From the NCBI RefSeq assembly GCF_963678635.1, contig NC_087062.1:86527845-86591844 (forward strand): a stretch of 64,000 nucleotides of DNA, given 5' to 3'. Made by a program: the position numbers and the translations under genes. The DNA is from Symsagittifera roscoffensis (Eukaryota > Xenacoelomorpha > Acoela > Convolutidae). The notes under the pieces are model-generated. The model had not been told where the DNA came from, made no database searches, and saw only the letters and a list, made by a program, of their open reading frames with translations. Every line of letters starts with the position of its first letter. The stretch's first letter is position 1. Positions 35,259-43,849 of the stretch are shown here, piece after piece.

Positions 35259-35262
35259 GATT
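35259..35262. repeat. Target-site duplication GATT (left)
   Basis: GATT immediately before the left LTR (TGAGTTAGG...). The same four bases follow the right LTR at 54176-54179. Four-base duplications are common for Ty3/Gypsy integrases. Confidence 0.85.
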
Positions 35263-35672
35263 TGAGTTAGGACTGGGGTGTATAACTCATAGAGTAATTT
35301 CGGATAGGGTACACCGTCTGCTCGTCACGCTATCTTATTTTCGGCCGGATAGATTCGTGCAACTTCTTAGTCTAATACCGATCCTAATCTTACTCTTATA
35401 CTATCTAGTCTCAGGTTGTTTAACTAGTCTCTGCTAGGCTCAATAGATCTAGGGTATACTGGTTTATTGCGGCTGCTGAAGTGCTCGGGAGAGTCCAACT
35501 AATTTCTAAGTTAAATTCAAATCTCTCTGGTGCTGAAATTACAAGTAACTTCAGCACTTACAAATAAGTGGGTTGTTAGTTAGATGGATCATGATTGGTT
35601 AATATTAAATACTTTACATTGGTAAAACATTTAATTTATCCAATCATAAAATATAGTTTAGATCAGGTTCCA
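35263..35672 (-). repeat. 3' LTR (410 bp)
   Basis: In element orientation it starts TGGAACCTGATC and ends CCTAACTCA, so the canonical TG...CA ends are present. Two CCAAT-like motifs (ATTGG on the plus strand) lie in the U3 side, AATAAA (plus-strand TTTATT, 35463-35468) is a candidate poly(A) signal, and GTGCTGAA...TTCAGCAC (35532-35559) forms an 8-bp stem. Confidence 0.93.
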
Positions 35673-37287
35673 CCCATCCGGGTTTTACAGAGTTTTTTAG
35701 AACAGTTCTTCTTGTAATTCAAGGATGGATGATGGACGTTGGTATTTGGCGAACATCATTTTTCTTTTGTTTCCTTTTTGTTAAGGAAGTTCCAGGGATC
35801 TGGAATTGAGGACACAAGACGTTGTGTTCTTCTTGTGACAACGACTGAGTCTCTGCAACAGCATCAATTCTGGTTTCAGAATGGTTGGCTATGTCAGGTT
35901 TTTCTGTTCTTCGGAGAGAACTTCTTTTGTGTTTGATCTAGCTCGGGAATGGCGTGGAGATTGTGCGTGGAGGGGATGCCTGGTTACTCGGATCTGTACG
36001 TATACTTGAACATCGAGGTGGTCATTGGTCTAGTTCAATGAAGTCCTTTTCTGCGAAGTCAAGTCGTACTCTAAATCCTTTGAGTTGTGATTGTGAGCGG
36101 CATATCGATTGTAGTTGGTCATTCTCTCTCGAGTGTAGTGGGGTCGTCTTGTCTTTTGATGTTCGTCCTTGGTGTTGTATTCTGATCTATATATTGCATC
36201 ATGTGATTTTACATTTTATAAAACTTTTATTAATTTAATATTTTTTAATTATGATTTTAGTTAGTTGTTTTCACAAAAACTTTTTGTTTTAGTTCGGTTA
36301 TTTTGAAGAGTTACTCACCCTTGAGTAGCTCTTATTAAAAATAAAGGTGTGGTCACAGAGCGTGGATGTAGCGCGGTGGGTTAGGCCGGCTATAGAGCAT
36401 GCTCAGGACGTCCTTTCCTGGTGGGTTAGGCCAGGTGTGGGAGTATGATTTCATGCGGTTTTTATGAGGGGTCCTGTTATGTGACAACGTTTTATGTTGG
36501 GTTTGTTGTGGTTTTACTTATGTTTTGTTGGTTATGTACTTTTACTAAAAAGTAAATTGTTTGTGGTATGGGTTTGTCTTTCGACTTTTTTGTGTTTTAT
36601 TATTTCTTTCTAAGACTTTGTAATAGTCTTCAAAAGAATAAATTATCCAGTTTTAAACTGGGTTAATCCGGTTTGGGTACCGTTGGTTTCCTTTTCTTAG
36701 TCATGCTGTTATTTTATGATTTGTGGTATTTAGTAAGCTGCGTTGGTTAGTTTTGTTTAGTATATGATTCCTTTCCAACCGGGTTAAAGGAAAGTTTGAA
36801 ATATGTTATTATATGTTAGAGTTGTTGAGTGTGAAAACTTGAAACTGAAATTCATTATTTTAAACAATTCTTCGTGGGCGAGCTGTGCGAGTGTGGATAG
36901 AATTTCTGTGCGAATGAATGAAAATATGAAAAGGTTAGTACTGCAATTGCATTTTATTAATTTACTGCATAGAATTTGGAAATTTACTGCTAGTTATGGG
37001 GGAATTTTAAGATACAAATTTTCATCATATGTAGATTTACTGCTTTTAGGGGAAAATTTTATAAATTAATTTACTGCATTGGTATTATATTTATTTAATG
37101 GTTGGTGCAAAAGTTAAAAGGGTCTTAAACAGTTTTGAAGAAGTTTGCTATTTTTTATTTTTCTTTTGTAAATTTTTCAGATGATCGAAGATGAAGGCTA
37201 AAAATCTAAAGAAAACATGAATAAAGAATGGTGAGTTTTTCAATATTTTAATTAGTTAGTAATATTCATTTAATTCATACTTACCTG
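35673..37287 (-). other. 3' non-coding region of the element
   Basis: 1.6 kb between the ORF599 stop and the 3' LTR, with no convincing ORF on the minus strand. The bases next to the LTR (AACCCGGATGGG in element sense) stand where a polypurine tract is expected but are only weakly purine-rich; the same CCCATCC abuts the old LTR at 7678. A pair of similar hairpins lies at 36374-36435. Plus-strand frames at 35739-36238 have no support. Confidence 0.6.
36374..36435. promoter_or_regulatory. Twin hairpins with the same 9-nt loop
   Basis: CGG-TGGGTTAGG-CCG (36374-36388) and CCTGG-TGGGTTAGG-CCAGG (36417-36435) have an identical loop segment closed by different complementary stems (3 and 5 bp). On the element RNA the loop reads CCTAACCCA. 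Duplicated loops near a 3' end are a feature of some retroviral RNA-export elements; that role is only a suggestion. Confidence 0.4.
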
Positions 37288-39087
37288 TTAGTCGTCGGGG
37301 AAAAAACCGTGGGGGAAGATGTCGTGAATTAGTTCTGAAGTCGTTAGTAGTTTAGCTAAGATGCGGATGATATTTTTAGTTTGAAGCAGTGGCCAAAGCA
37401 ATTGAAGTGCCTTAATAGTGGTTAGTTCTTCAGTGCCAACTGCAAACTCATAAGGTGTGTTTTGGATTAAGTTATATAATTTGTGGTTAAATTTAGTATT
37501 GTGGATGAATTCTAAAATTGGGATTACTATAGGCTGTACAAATTCGTGCGGGATAAGGAAGGGTCGGGATTCTTCTGCGTTGAAGGTCTTGGTGATGGGG
37601 CAGAAAATATACATTTGGGTTATGGGGTCATAGTTACGGAGAATACCATGGAGGTTAGTATCTTTAATACAATATGTGAAATTTAGGAAATACGGTGAAG
37701 TGTATTTTGAATTGATGAATTGAAAGCGATGGTGTGGTTGTCTAGAGGGTGTGTGGAGGTCAAAGTGATTGTGGATGAAACGATAGTAACTGTATGTATG
37801 TGTTTGTTTAGTTCGCAACATAATATCGTGTGAGCAGTGTAAATCTCTTTCGTGTGGTGCAAGGAAATGAAAGGTTAGTGAAAATATTTGGAAGCGTTCT
37901 TTAAAACTTTCGTATGCTTGTGTGTCTGTTAGTGCTTCTGAAATAATGTGATCAAACTTGCGGTCGAAGATGTTTAGTGTAAATATATATGGTGTCTTGA
38001 TGAAAAATTTCTCGGTGATTTGTGGATTAGCGAAGCGATCGTCGTCTAAGAATTGATCTTGGTTAGCTCTAATGATGTTGTGATCGTAGTATTCTAGTGT
38101 ATATTCATTAGCTCTAGGTGCAGTGTGTATTTTTAGTGATTTTTTATATCCAACGTAAGTAAACTGTCTAGCGGTTAGTGGTGTAGTTAGTTGATATAGC
38201 ATGTCCTTATTTCGCTCTATATCGATGTGAGTGTTAGATAAGGGTAAGCAAAGAGGGTTAGTGAAATGATAGTATGAGGTCCAAGAGAGAGTGGGCATTA
38301 AAATGTATTCATCTACAAAGTTGCGTGTTTCGTTAGCGTCGTGAGGGGTGTTTAAGGTGTATTGTGGAAACGAGGGTAAAGTGATAGCTAAAAATTCTTT
38401 AGTGTTAGTATGCTGGGGGTGGTTGATGTATTCGCGGGCTGTTCCTGGTTTTGCTGGGAAAGGATGGTTGGGGAATTTTCTTTTAAAAGTGCGGTAAGCT
38501 CTATTAGTGTTTAGTGAAGATATAGTGGATGTGGATGATGGTGTTAATGATTTAGTATAATTTGTAGAGGGTGTAGGGGGATTGGATGAATCTGTAGTGG
38601 AGGAGATTTGGTTTATGGTCGGGGTGTTAAGATGGTAGGGTTGTTGTTGGAGGGTAATAAAATTATCTAGCTCTGGGGAGATTCGGGGGGTGTCTGGAGA
38701 ATGAGATGATTGGTCAGATTGGTATGAGGAGTAGGTTGGGGTAACTTGGGAAGCATAAGAGGGTGTCGGAGTGATTGGGTCAGGGTTATTGGACAATATG
38801 GGTTGAAAAGGAGGTTGAGAAAAATTAGAAGGGTTATGAAAATTATTGGATGGAGATGGTTCTGAGTCGGCAAATTCATCGGGGGTTTCAATATTCGGGT
38901 TATTTAGCTGTGAGATGGAGTATAAAACTGAAATTTGTGAGTTAGTGTCGGAATTCATGCCTGATGTTACATTGCTAGATGGAAAATCGGGTGGCGGAAA
39001 AGCAAAAAGTGGTATTATTGGGATTGAAGAGGTAAGGTTGGTTGGATGGGAATTTGATCGATGGAGTGATCCAAGTTGGCGGCTCAT
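37288..39087 (-). CDS. ORF599: accessory protein of unknown function
   Basis: 599 codons; ATG at 39087 overlaps the env stop as ATGA. Residues 1 to about 210 are a low-complexity Pro/Ser/Thr/Asn region (NPDPITPTPSYASQ, NSSPPTPS-like runs). Residues 215-599 look folded, with regular aromatic and charged residues (ARQFTYVGYKKSLKIH, DQFLDDDRFA, HNHFDLHTPSRQPHHRF) and cysteines at C(LP), DLHCSHD, TYCIKD and IFCPITK. No signal peptide, membrane segment, zinc knuckle or known domain recognised. The old copy at 8330-8585 has only its N-terminal part. Position after env parallels accessory genes of complex retroviruses, but no function can be assigned. The intact 1.8-kb frame in a young element suggests it is or was selected. 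Confidence 0.85.
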   Translation of the reverse strand: MSRQLGSLHRSNSHPTNLTSSIPIIPLFAFPPPDFPSSNVTSGMNSDTNSQISVLYSISQLNNPNIETPDEFADSEPSPSNNFHNPSNFSQPPFQPILSNNPDPITPTPSYASQVTPTYSSYQSDQSSHSPDTPRISPELDNFITLQQQPYHLNTPTINQISSTTDSSNPPTPSTNYTKSLTPSSTSTISSLNTNRAYRTFKRKFPNHPFPAKPGTAREYINHPQHTNTKEFLAITLPSFPQYTLNTPHDANETRNFVDEYILMPTLSWTSYYHFTNPLCLPLSNTHIDIERNKDMLYQLTTPLTARQFTYVGYKKSLKIHTAPRANEYTLEYYDHNIIRANQDQFLDDDRFANPQITEKFFIKTPYIFTLNIFDRKFDHIISEALTDTQAYESFKERFQIFSLTFHFLAPHERDLHCSHDIMLRTKQTHTYSYYRFIHNHFDLHTPSRQPHHRFQFINSKYTSPYFLNFTYCIKDTNLHGILRNYDPITQMYIFCPITKTFNAEESRPFLIPHEFVQPIVIPILEFIHNTKFNHKLYNLIQNTPYEFAVGTEELTTIKALQLLWPLLQTKNIIRILAKLLTTSELIHDIFPHGFFPDD

Positions 39088-41699
39088 CGTGGGCTAAAAA
39101 AATTATTATTTTGAGATTGAAAAGCGGTGGTATGTGGTTGTTCAATAATTTGTTCATAAGTATTATCATTTTGTGATTGTGTCATTATATGTTGGACGGG
39201 ACTTTGTGATGTGTTGAGTCTAAAATTTGGATTATGTGTGATTGCTAAATTTCGAAAATTTCGTGGGACTAGGGATAGTGGATGGTTATTTGGTAGGGGT
39301 GGTAATTGTGGTGCCGTTGGCTGTGTGTCGACATTGTTATGTTCTTCGTCGTATGTATTTTGTCGTGTTGTTATTTTTGTGTTATATTCTTTTATTTGTG
39401 CGTCTAAAAGAATTTTGTTTATAGATGTGGAAAAAATTCCAAAAAATCCTGCAAAGAGTATGCGTGCTACGCTTGCTTGTCTGTTTACTTGTGTGTGTAT
39501 AGCACATGTATTGTAGATTCCTTTTAAGAGTGAGAAAAGAAATCCAATAAAGTTAAACATTGCGTATAAAATAGTCAATTTTTCTAAGATGTAGTAGGGC
39601 CATCCTAGAAAATCTAGGATCTCATTTTTGAGTGTAACAAAGCTAAAAATGTTGATTGGTGATATATCTTGGGGACGGTATTTTTCGCCGTTTAGATATA
39701 TATAATCTTTAATGTCTTTAAAATATCCGCTATAGTCTTGCGTGTAGATATCGGCAAATCCTGCGGTTTCTGCAAGTTTGCGTAAATTTTGGTCTATTGA
39801 TTGTCTTTGTATAGTGTCCATTTGTGTTAATAATTCTTGGAATTGTTGTGTTCTAATGTGATGTTGAATATCTGATTTTGAATAGATTCCTATTGATTGT
39901 AAATCTATATTTGGGTTTCGAGCGATAGCGCGAATGCTTTCTGGTGAAAATTTTTTGAGTGATTGCATTAATGTGGGATATGGAGTGAGAAGGTAATATT
40001 TATTTTCATCAGGGTTTAGTTGTACTACATTGTGGCTATTTTCTGATCCACATGGGACTGCGGTATCCCAGAAATAGGTTCTTCGTGAAAGTGTATCCAC
40101 GAAATGTACTTTATTCTTATAAAAGATAGGGATTCTTTTATAACATCGTTTATCTTCAAAAACGTATAGTGGTGATACTTTTTTAGTACAAGTATAAAAC
40201 CATAAGATGTTTCCTTCATAGTCTAAAAAATTTGATCTATTTCCTGATAATAAGTATCCTGCGTAGGGTATTTTTAATACTGCTAATGCAAGTGATTGTA
40301 ATATTTGTGTTCGTTCTAATTCGCATAGTTGGTGTAGTGTTTCTAATTCGGAGAGTGACATTTCTTGAAAAATGCGGCTAATTGTATAGTCTAGTTTCAT
40401 ATCCAAATGAATATCATAGTGGATATTACCAAAATATGTAGTATTCATTAGTGATAATTCTTGTAAGCGTGTGCTTCTGGTGTCATAAGGTTTTAGATGT
40501 CCACCAGGTTGTCCGTTGCTTTTTTCAAAATTAACTGGTATATAGGATGTTCCTTCGTTTAGAGGATGACCTGTGGCGTATGGGTCGATTTTTACTTTTC
40601 CAGTGGTCATGTCGAATCCTTTTTCATATTCAACTAATATTTCAGAGTATTGTGTTCTGTGAAGTGGATTCCTGTATTTACATGCAAGTTCTGTTTCTTG
40701 ATATATTTGAAAACGTGTCAATTTATTTTCTATATTATCTATGTTTCTAAAATCGGAACTTAGTTTGCGTGATGGATGGACTTGTTCATATGGAATTGAT
40801 TGTATGAAATATTTTTCGTGAAATTTTATCATACGAGCGTGTATTTTTGCTACTTGAAATGTTGTACATGTGTCTTCGGGGAACCAAACAATTGTTGCTT
40901 GTGTTCTTGTTGTAGGGTCGCAATATCCTTGATCATTTTTACAAGGTAGTCGGATTCCTTGATAGATCATTGTATTATCAGATAAATCTCGTGTGAGTTG
41001 TATTTTTTCGAGTTGTATTTTCCAATCGAAAAACATTATTTCTTGGTATCCTTTATTTTTCGTGTCTGCTTTGCAGTTTGATGGGTTATTTATACCAATG
41101 TGTGGTATCCAGTGTTTATCATGTAGGTCATAGGTTAATCGTCCGTGTGCGCCGTTATACGGGTATTTTTCGTCTAGTTTTATATGTCCTTGGTGTCTTT
41201 CAAGTTGTGATTGGTGTACAGAGTCTGAAAAAACTTGAAAATTAACTAATTTTCTTTGGGAATTTTTATTTTGTGTGATGTTTAGTCTAAGTAATTCATT
41301 TTTACAATCGTCGGGATTGAGATGTAAAAGACGTTCTATATTACTTTGATAGAATGATTCATGGTCAAGTCGGTTTTTGTTTCCGTTCGAGACTTGTGAA
41401 CAATGTACTTTCTTTTCGGAAAATGTCGCTGTGAATTTATAACCTGTAACTGTTGTTGCTCGGGCTTTTGAATAGAGTGTTGCTATTATATCTGTGGTTT
41501 CTATAGCTTGTGCTTCTGTTTCACATTGTGATACTTGATTTATTGCATATTTATGTAGTGTTTTTTGTTCATTTTCTTCGCAATCGTAATGTGTTACTAA
41601 TAAATCTTGTGGTCCTGTACGAGGAGAAGGGTTTATGTTTTGATTTGAGATTACTAGAAAAAGGAGTTGGAGAAAAATTAATAATTTTAGAATATACAT
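39084..41699 (-). CDS. env: Envelope-like glycoprotein
   Basis: 871 codons. Residues 1-19 are a signal peptide (ILKLLIFLQLLFLVIS). The large ectodomain has many paired cysteines and N-glycosylation sites (LNIT, MNTT, GNRS). A C-x3-IPI...FVD...R...PC block lies mid-protein (RCYKRIPIFYKNKVHFVD). Hydrophobic segments lie at about 700-732 (WPYYILEKLTILYAMFNFIG region) and 743-763 (ILFAGFFGIF), so membrane anchoring is near the C-terminus, followed by a ~100-residue Pro/Asn/Gln-rich tail with PTAP at 794-797. No furin-type site stands out. Its start overlaps ORF X by 13 nt and its stop overlaps ORF599 by 4 nt. In retroviruses Env mediates entry; here that is inferred from architecture. The viral glycoprotein class is unresolved. 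A decayed homolog is at 8586-11165. Confidence 0.88.
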   Translation of the reverse strand: MYILKLLIFLQLLFLVISNQNINPSPRTGPQDLLVTHYDCEENEQKTLHKYAINQVSQCETEAQAIETTDIIATLYSKARATTVTGYKFTATFSEKKVHCSQVSNGNKNRLDHESFYQSNIERLLHLNPDDCKNELLRLNITQNKNSQRKLVNFQVFSDSVHQSQLERHQGHIKLDEKYPYNGAHGRLTYDLHDKHWIPHIGINNPSNCKADTKNKGYQEIMFFDWKIQLEKIQLTRDLSDNTMIYQGIRLPCKNDQGYCDPTTRTQATIVWFPEDTCTTFQVAKIHARMIKFHEKYFIQSIPYEQVHPSRKLSSDFRNIDNIENKLTRFQIYQETELACKYRNPLHRTQYSEILVEYEKGFDMTTGKVKIDPYATGHPLNEGTSYIPVNFEKSNGQPGGHLKPYDTRSTRLQELSLMNTTYFGNIHYDIHLDMKLDYTISRIFQEMSLSELETLHQLCELERTQILQSLALAVLKIPYAGYLLSGNRSNFLDYEGNILWFYTCTKKVSPLYVFEDKRCYKRIPIFYKNKVHFVDTLSRRTYFWDTAVPCGSENSHNVVQLNPDENKYYLLTPYPTLMQSLKKFSPESIRAIARNPNIDLQSIGIYSKSDIQHHIRTQQFQELLTQMDTIQRQSIDQNLRKLAETAGFADIYTQDYSGYFKDIKDYIYLNGEKYRPQDISPINIFSFVTLKNEILDFLGWPYYILEKLTILYAMFNFIGFLFSLLKGIYNTCAIHTQVNRQASVARILFAGFFGIFSTSINKILLDAQIKEYNTKITTRQNTYDEEHNNVDTQPTAPQLPPLPNNHPLSLVPRNFRNLAITHNPNFRLNTSQSPVQHIMTQSQNDNTYEQIIEQPHTTAFQSQNNNFFSPR

Positions 41700-42823
41700 G
41701 TGTATGATAATCCTGAGTATGGGTTATAAAATGTAATGTAACCAATTGTGTTTTTGGTGTATCTGTCGTATTTATATATTACTTCAGTAGTTATAAACGG
41801 TGGTGGTAGTGATTGAGCTGTTATGTTAGGTGGATTTAATGGGTAGGGATGTTGTGTAATATTGTTTAATTTAACTGTGATTTCAAACTTTAATTGTAAA
41901 CTGTTTTGTTGGAGTATTTGAATATTGTGATCACGGATATCGTTGTGAATATCTTGGCGATATTGTAATCTATTAAGTGCCCAGTTATGAAGGCGGTTAC
42001 TTTCTTGATGTTGTCCAAATAGTGGTGGAGGTGCTGTGAATGTATTCCAATCTAATCTTAAAGGAATATTTATTGATGATTGTTCTCGATATCTGGCGTC
42101 GAGATTATTTGGAAAATTTAAGTTAAAGGGTAGTGGTGAAAATTGGCTTGTTGATGGTGTTGATGGTAGTGATAATGTTTCTGGTAGTGATGAGGATGTT
42201 GTTGTATCCGTAGAAATATCTATGGGGTCATTGACTAAATTTGGTTCACCTTGTGTGAATGAATGTGTAGTCCAATATGGCAATCGTGATGTTAGGTTTG
42301 GGGGGTTAAAAGGATTTTCTCGTATTTGTTCAGATGTTGGTGTTGAACCTAAGTAGTCTGAAGGTAGACTTGAAGTGCTTCGTTGTGAAAAAAGTGTAGG
42401 AGTTTCTGGTGTGATACCAGTGGTGTTTTCTGGAGTGGTTTGTGTTGGGGATTGAGGTATATCAAAATGAACTCGGGGAGTTTGAAAATTTCTATTTCAT
42501 CGAGGATGTATAATTTGTCTATTTATTTCTGTTGTGTTTTGGTTTTGACTAAGGTTTCGTATTCTACTTAGTTCTTGTGGTAGTGTTGGGTAAAGATTAT
42601 ATGTTGGTTCACTTAGAGGTGCTTGTCGTTGAACTGGTTCTAGTGGTTCAGATAAACGAGCGTGCCGTTCTTCAAAAGTGTATGGATTGTCTTGAAAAGA
42701 AATTCGTGTAGATGTTTGATTATTTTGAGTAGTTGGAGGTGGTGTTGGATTATCTTGGGATGATGTCGGTGAAGACTGATTCTGTGACTGTTGGGTAGCA
42801 ATTTTTGATGGATTTTTGAATTG
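41687..42823 (-). CDS. ORF X: conserved frame without AUG, one in-frame UGA
   Basis: The frame opens directly after a TAA (42824-42826) and runs 378 codons to a TAA at 41687, 13 nt inside env. No ATG occurs in it; the longest stop-free part starts after a TGA at 42497-42499. The product is Pro/Gln/Asn/Thr-rich in its first two thirds, then more ordered (LRLDWNTF, HNWALNRLQYRQDIHND, SGLSYTCIF). The old element keeps the same reading frame with an arginine codon at the UGA position, so the UGA is probably a recent C-to-T change in this copy. Initiation may use a non-AUG codon, reinitiation after ORF62, or splicing to a distant AUG. ORF62 cannot simply frameshift into it because this frame has a stop 3 nt past the ORF62 stop. 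No domain recognised. Confidence 0.65.
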
Positions 42824-42828
42824 TTACT

Positions 42829-43017
42829 TTAGTGAGAGGGTTTATGTTTATTATAATATTCTTCTAAAAAAAGAATTAGAAAAATTGTTGCTAGGGCAAA
42901 TGTGATGATTGCTTTCTTTATACATTTACATATTGTCAAAATGAGGGATGATAAGAATGTTATGAAAATTACAAACAATAAAAAAATATCAGTTCTACTG
43001 AAAAGTGTTCGTATCAT
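42829..43017 (-). CDS. ORF62: small membrane protein
   Basis: 62 codons from ATG at 43017, which overlaps the ORF76 stop as ATGA. Two hydrophobic segments: about residues 12-30 (IFLLFVIFITFLSSLI) and 36-51 (AIITFALATIFLILFL), separated by CKCIKK and followed by a short polar tail (EEYYNKHKPSH). The old copy keeps the second segment, the EEY..KH tail and the stop position (12292-12360), which argues for a functional protein. Possible viroporin-like or membrane-targeting accessory protein; inference only. Confidence 0.65.
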   Translation of the reverse strand: MIRTLFSRTDIFLLFVIFITFLSSLILTICKCIKKAIITFALATIFLILFLEEYYNKHKPSH

Positions 43018-43244
43018 TTAGACAAGTTGTTAAAATCGTACCTGTGGATATATTCAAGGGTTTTGGAAAGTTGGAGGAATAGTTCAATTATTGTGTAGAA
43101 AATTAAAAAAATGTTACAAAAAATTATTATGATTATTAGAAAAGATTCAATGATATCAAAAAGAAATATTATAAAGGCTTGAAGTATTGAAAAAAAATGT
43201 TTAAAATTGATAAGTATTTGAGCGACTGTTTGAGAGAAAAGCAT
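43014..43244 (-). CDS. ORF76: small membrane protein
   Basis: 76 codons from ATG at 43244. Most of residues 14-60 are hydrophobic, forming probably two segments (FFSILQAFIIFLF, FLIIIIIFCNIFLIFYTII), with a polar C-terminus (EYIHRYDFNNLSK). It is linked to ORF62 by an ATGA overlap, as expected for coupled translation. No family recognised. A low-complexity hydrophobic frame could arise by chance in T-rich DNA, so ORF62 is the better supported of the pair. Confidence 0.5.
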   Translation of the reverse strand: MLFSQTVAQILINFKHFFSILQAFIIFLFDIIESFLIIIIIFCNIFLIFYTIIELFLQLSKTLEYIHRYDFNNLSK

Positions 43245-43849
43245 TTAAGAAATGATCTCTTGGTCGAATATTTTTTGCTGTTTGAGGCGATTTTCTAGTG
43301 TGGTCGAATTATTTATTAGTTTTTTGACAAGTGGGTTGAGTTTCGTAAAAAATTGTTGGGGGCAATTTTCATGGTGACTGGGAGGTCGTCTTTTTCTTTA
43401 TTTTTGTTTGTCAAATGATCCGGGGTATGGTGAGATTTTTATACTTTAGGCTAATTAAAATCTTCATTTTGTTACTTTAGGCTAAGTTATCAAATTTGTT
43501 TTGGGGGTATTCGTGGTCTGAGTTGGGGAAATATTGTTGATCTTTGGGTTATTAGATAAGGGAGGGGTATGGTATTATGGTGATATTTATTTTAGCTGTC
43601 AAGTTGGAGTAGTTTGCTTATTTTTGACCTGGAGGTTGTAAAGTTATAGTTAGAGATGTGCCTGGAGTTCTAGATTATTCGTCTAATTGATCTTAGTTTG
43701 AGTTAGAGAAAGTGGCGGATTGGATGAATCCTATTGGTCTATTTTGAACTAGAATTATTGCGTACTTGTGAGCATGTTATTTTGAAAAATGGAAATGAAA
43801 AATGTTACGGAGGTTTCAAGATTGTGAAGTATAAAAATTTTTTTTAAAA
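43245..43849 (-). other. Spacer between pol and the small ORFs
   Basis: 605 bp without a gene. TATTTTTGACCTGGAGGT (43619-43636) is conserved in both duplicated units of the old element (13091-13108, 13752-13769), although the rest of the spacer has diverged. In element sense it reads ACCTCCAGGTC, which contains a CYAG/G splice-acceptor-like core, so it may mark the acceptor for a spliced mRNA of the downstream ORFs. Confidence 0.5.

Noticed and set aside
38846-39516. Plus-strand frames antisense to ORF599 and env
   Set aside because: They mirror open frames on the other strand and have no start, domain or conservation evidence.
42824-42850. Programmed frameshift joining ORF62 to ORF X
   Set aside because: The ORF X frame has its own TAA 3 nt beyond the ORF62 stop, so a ribosome shifting before the ORF62 stop would terminate at once.
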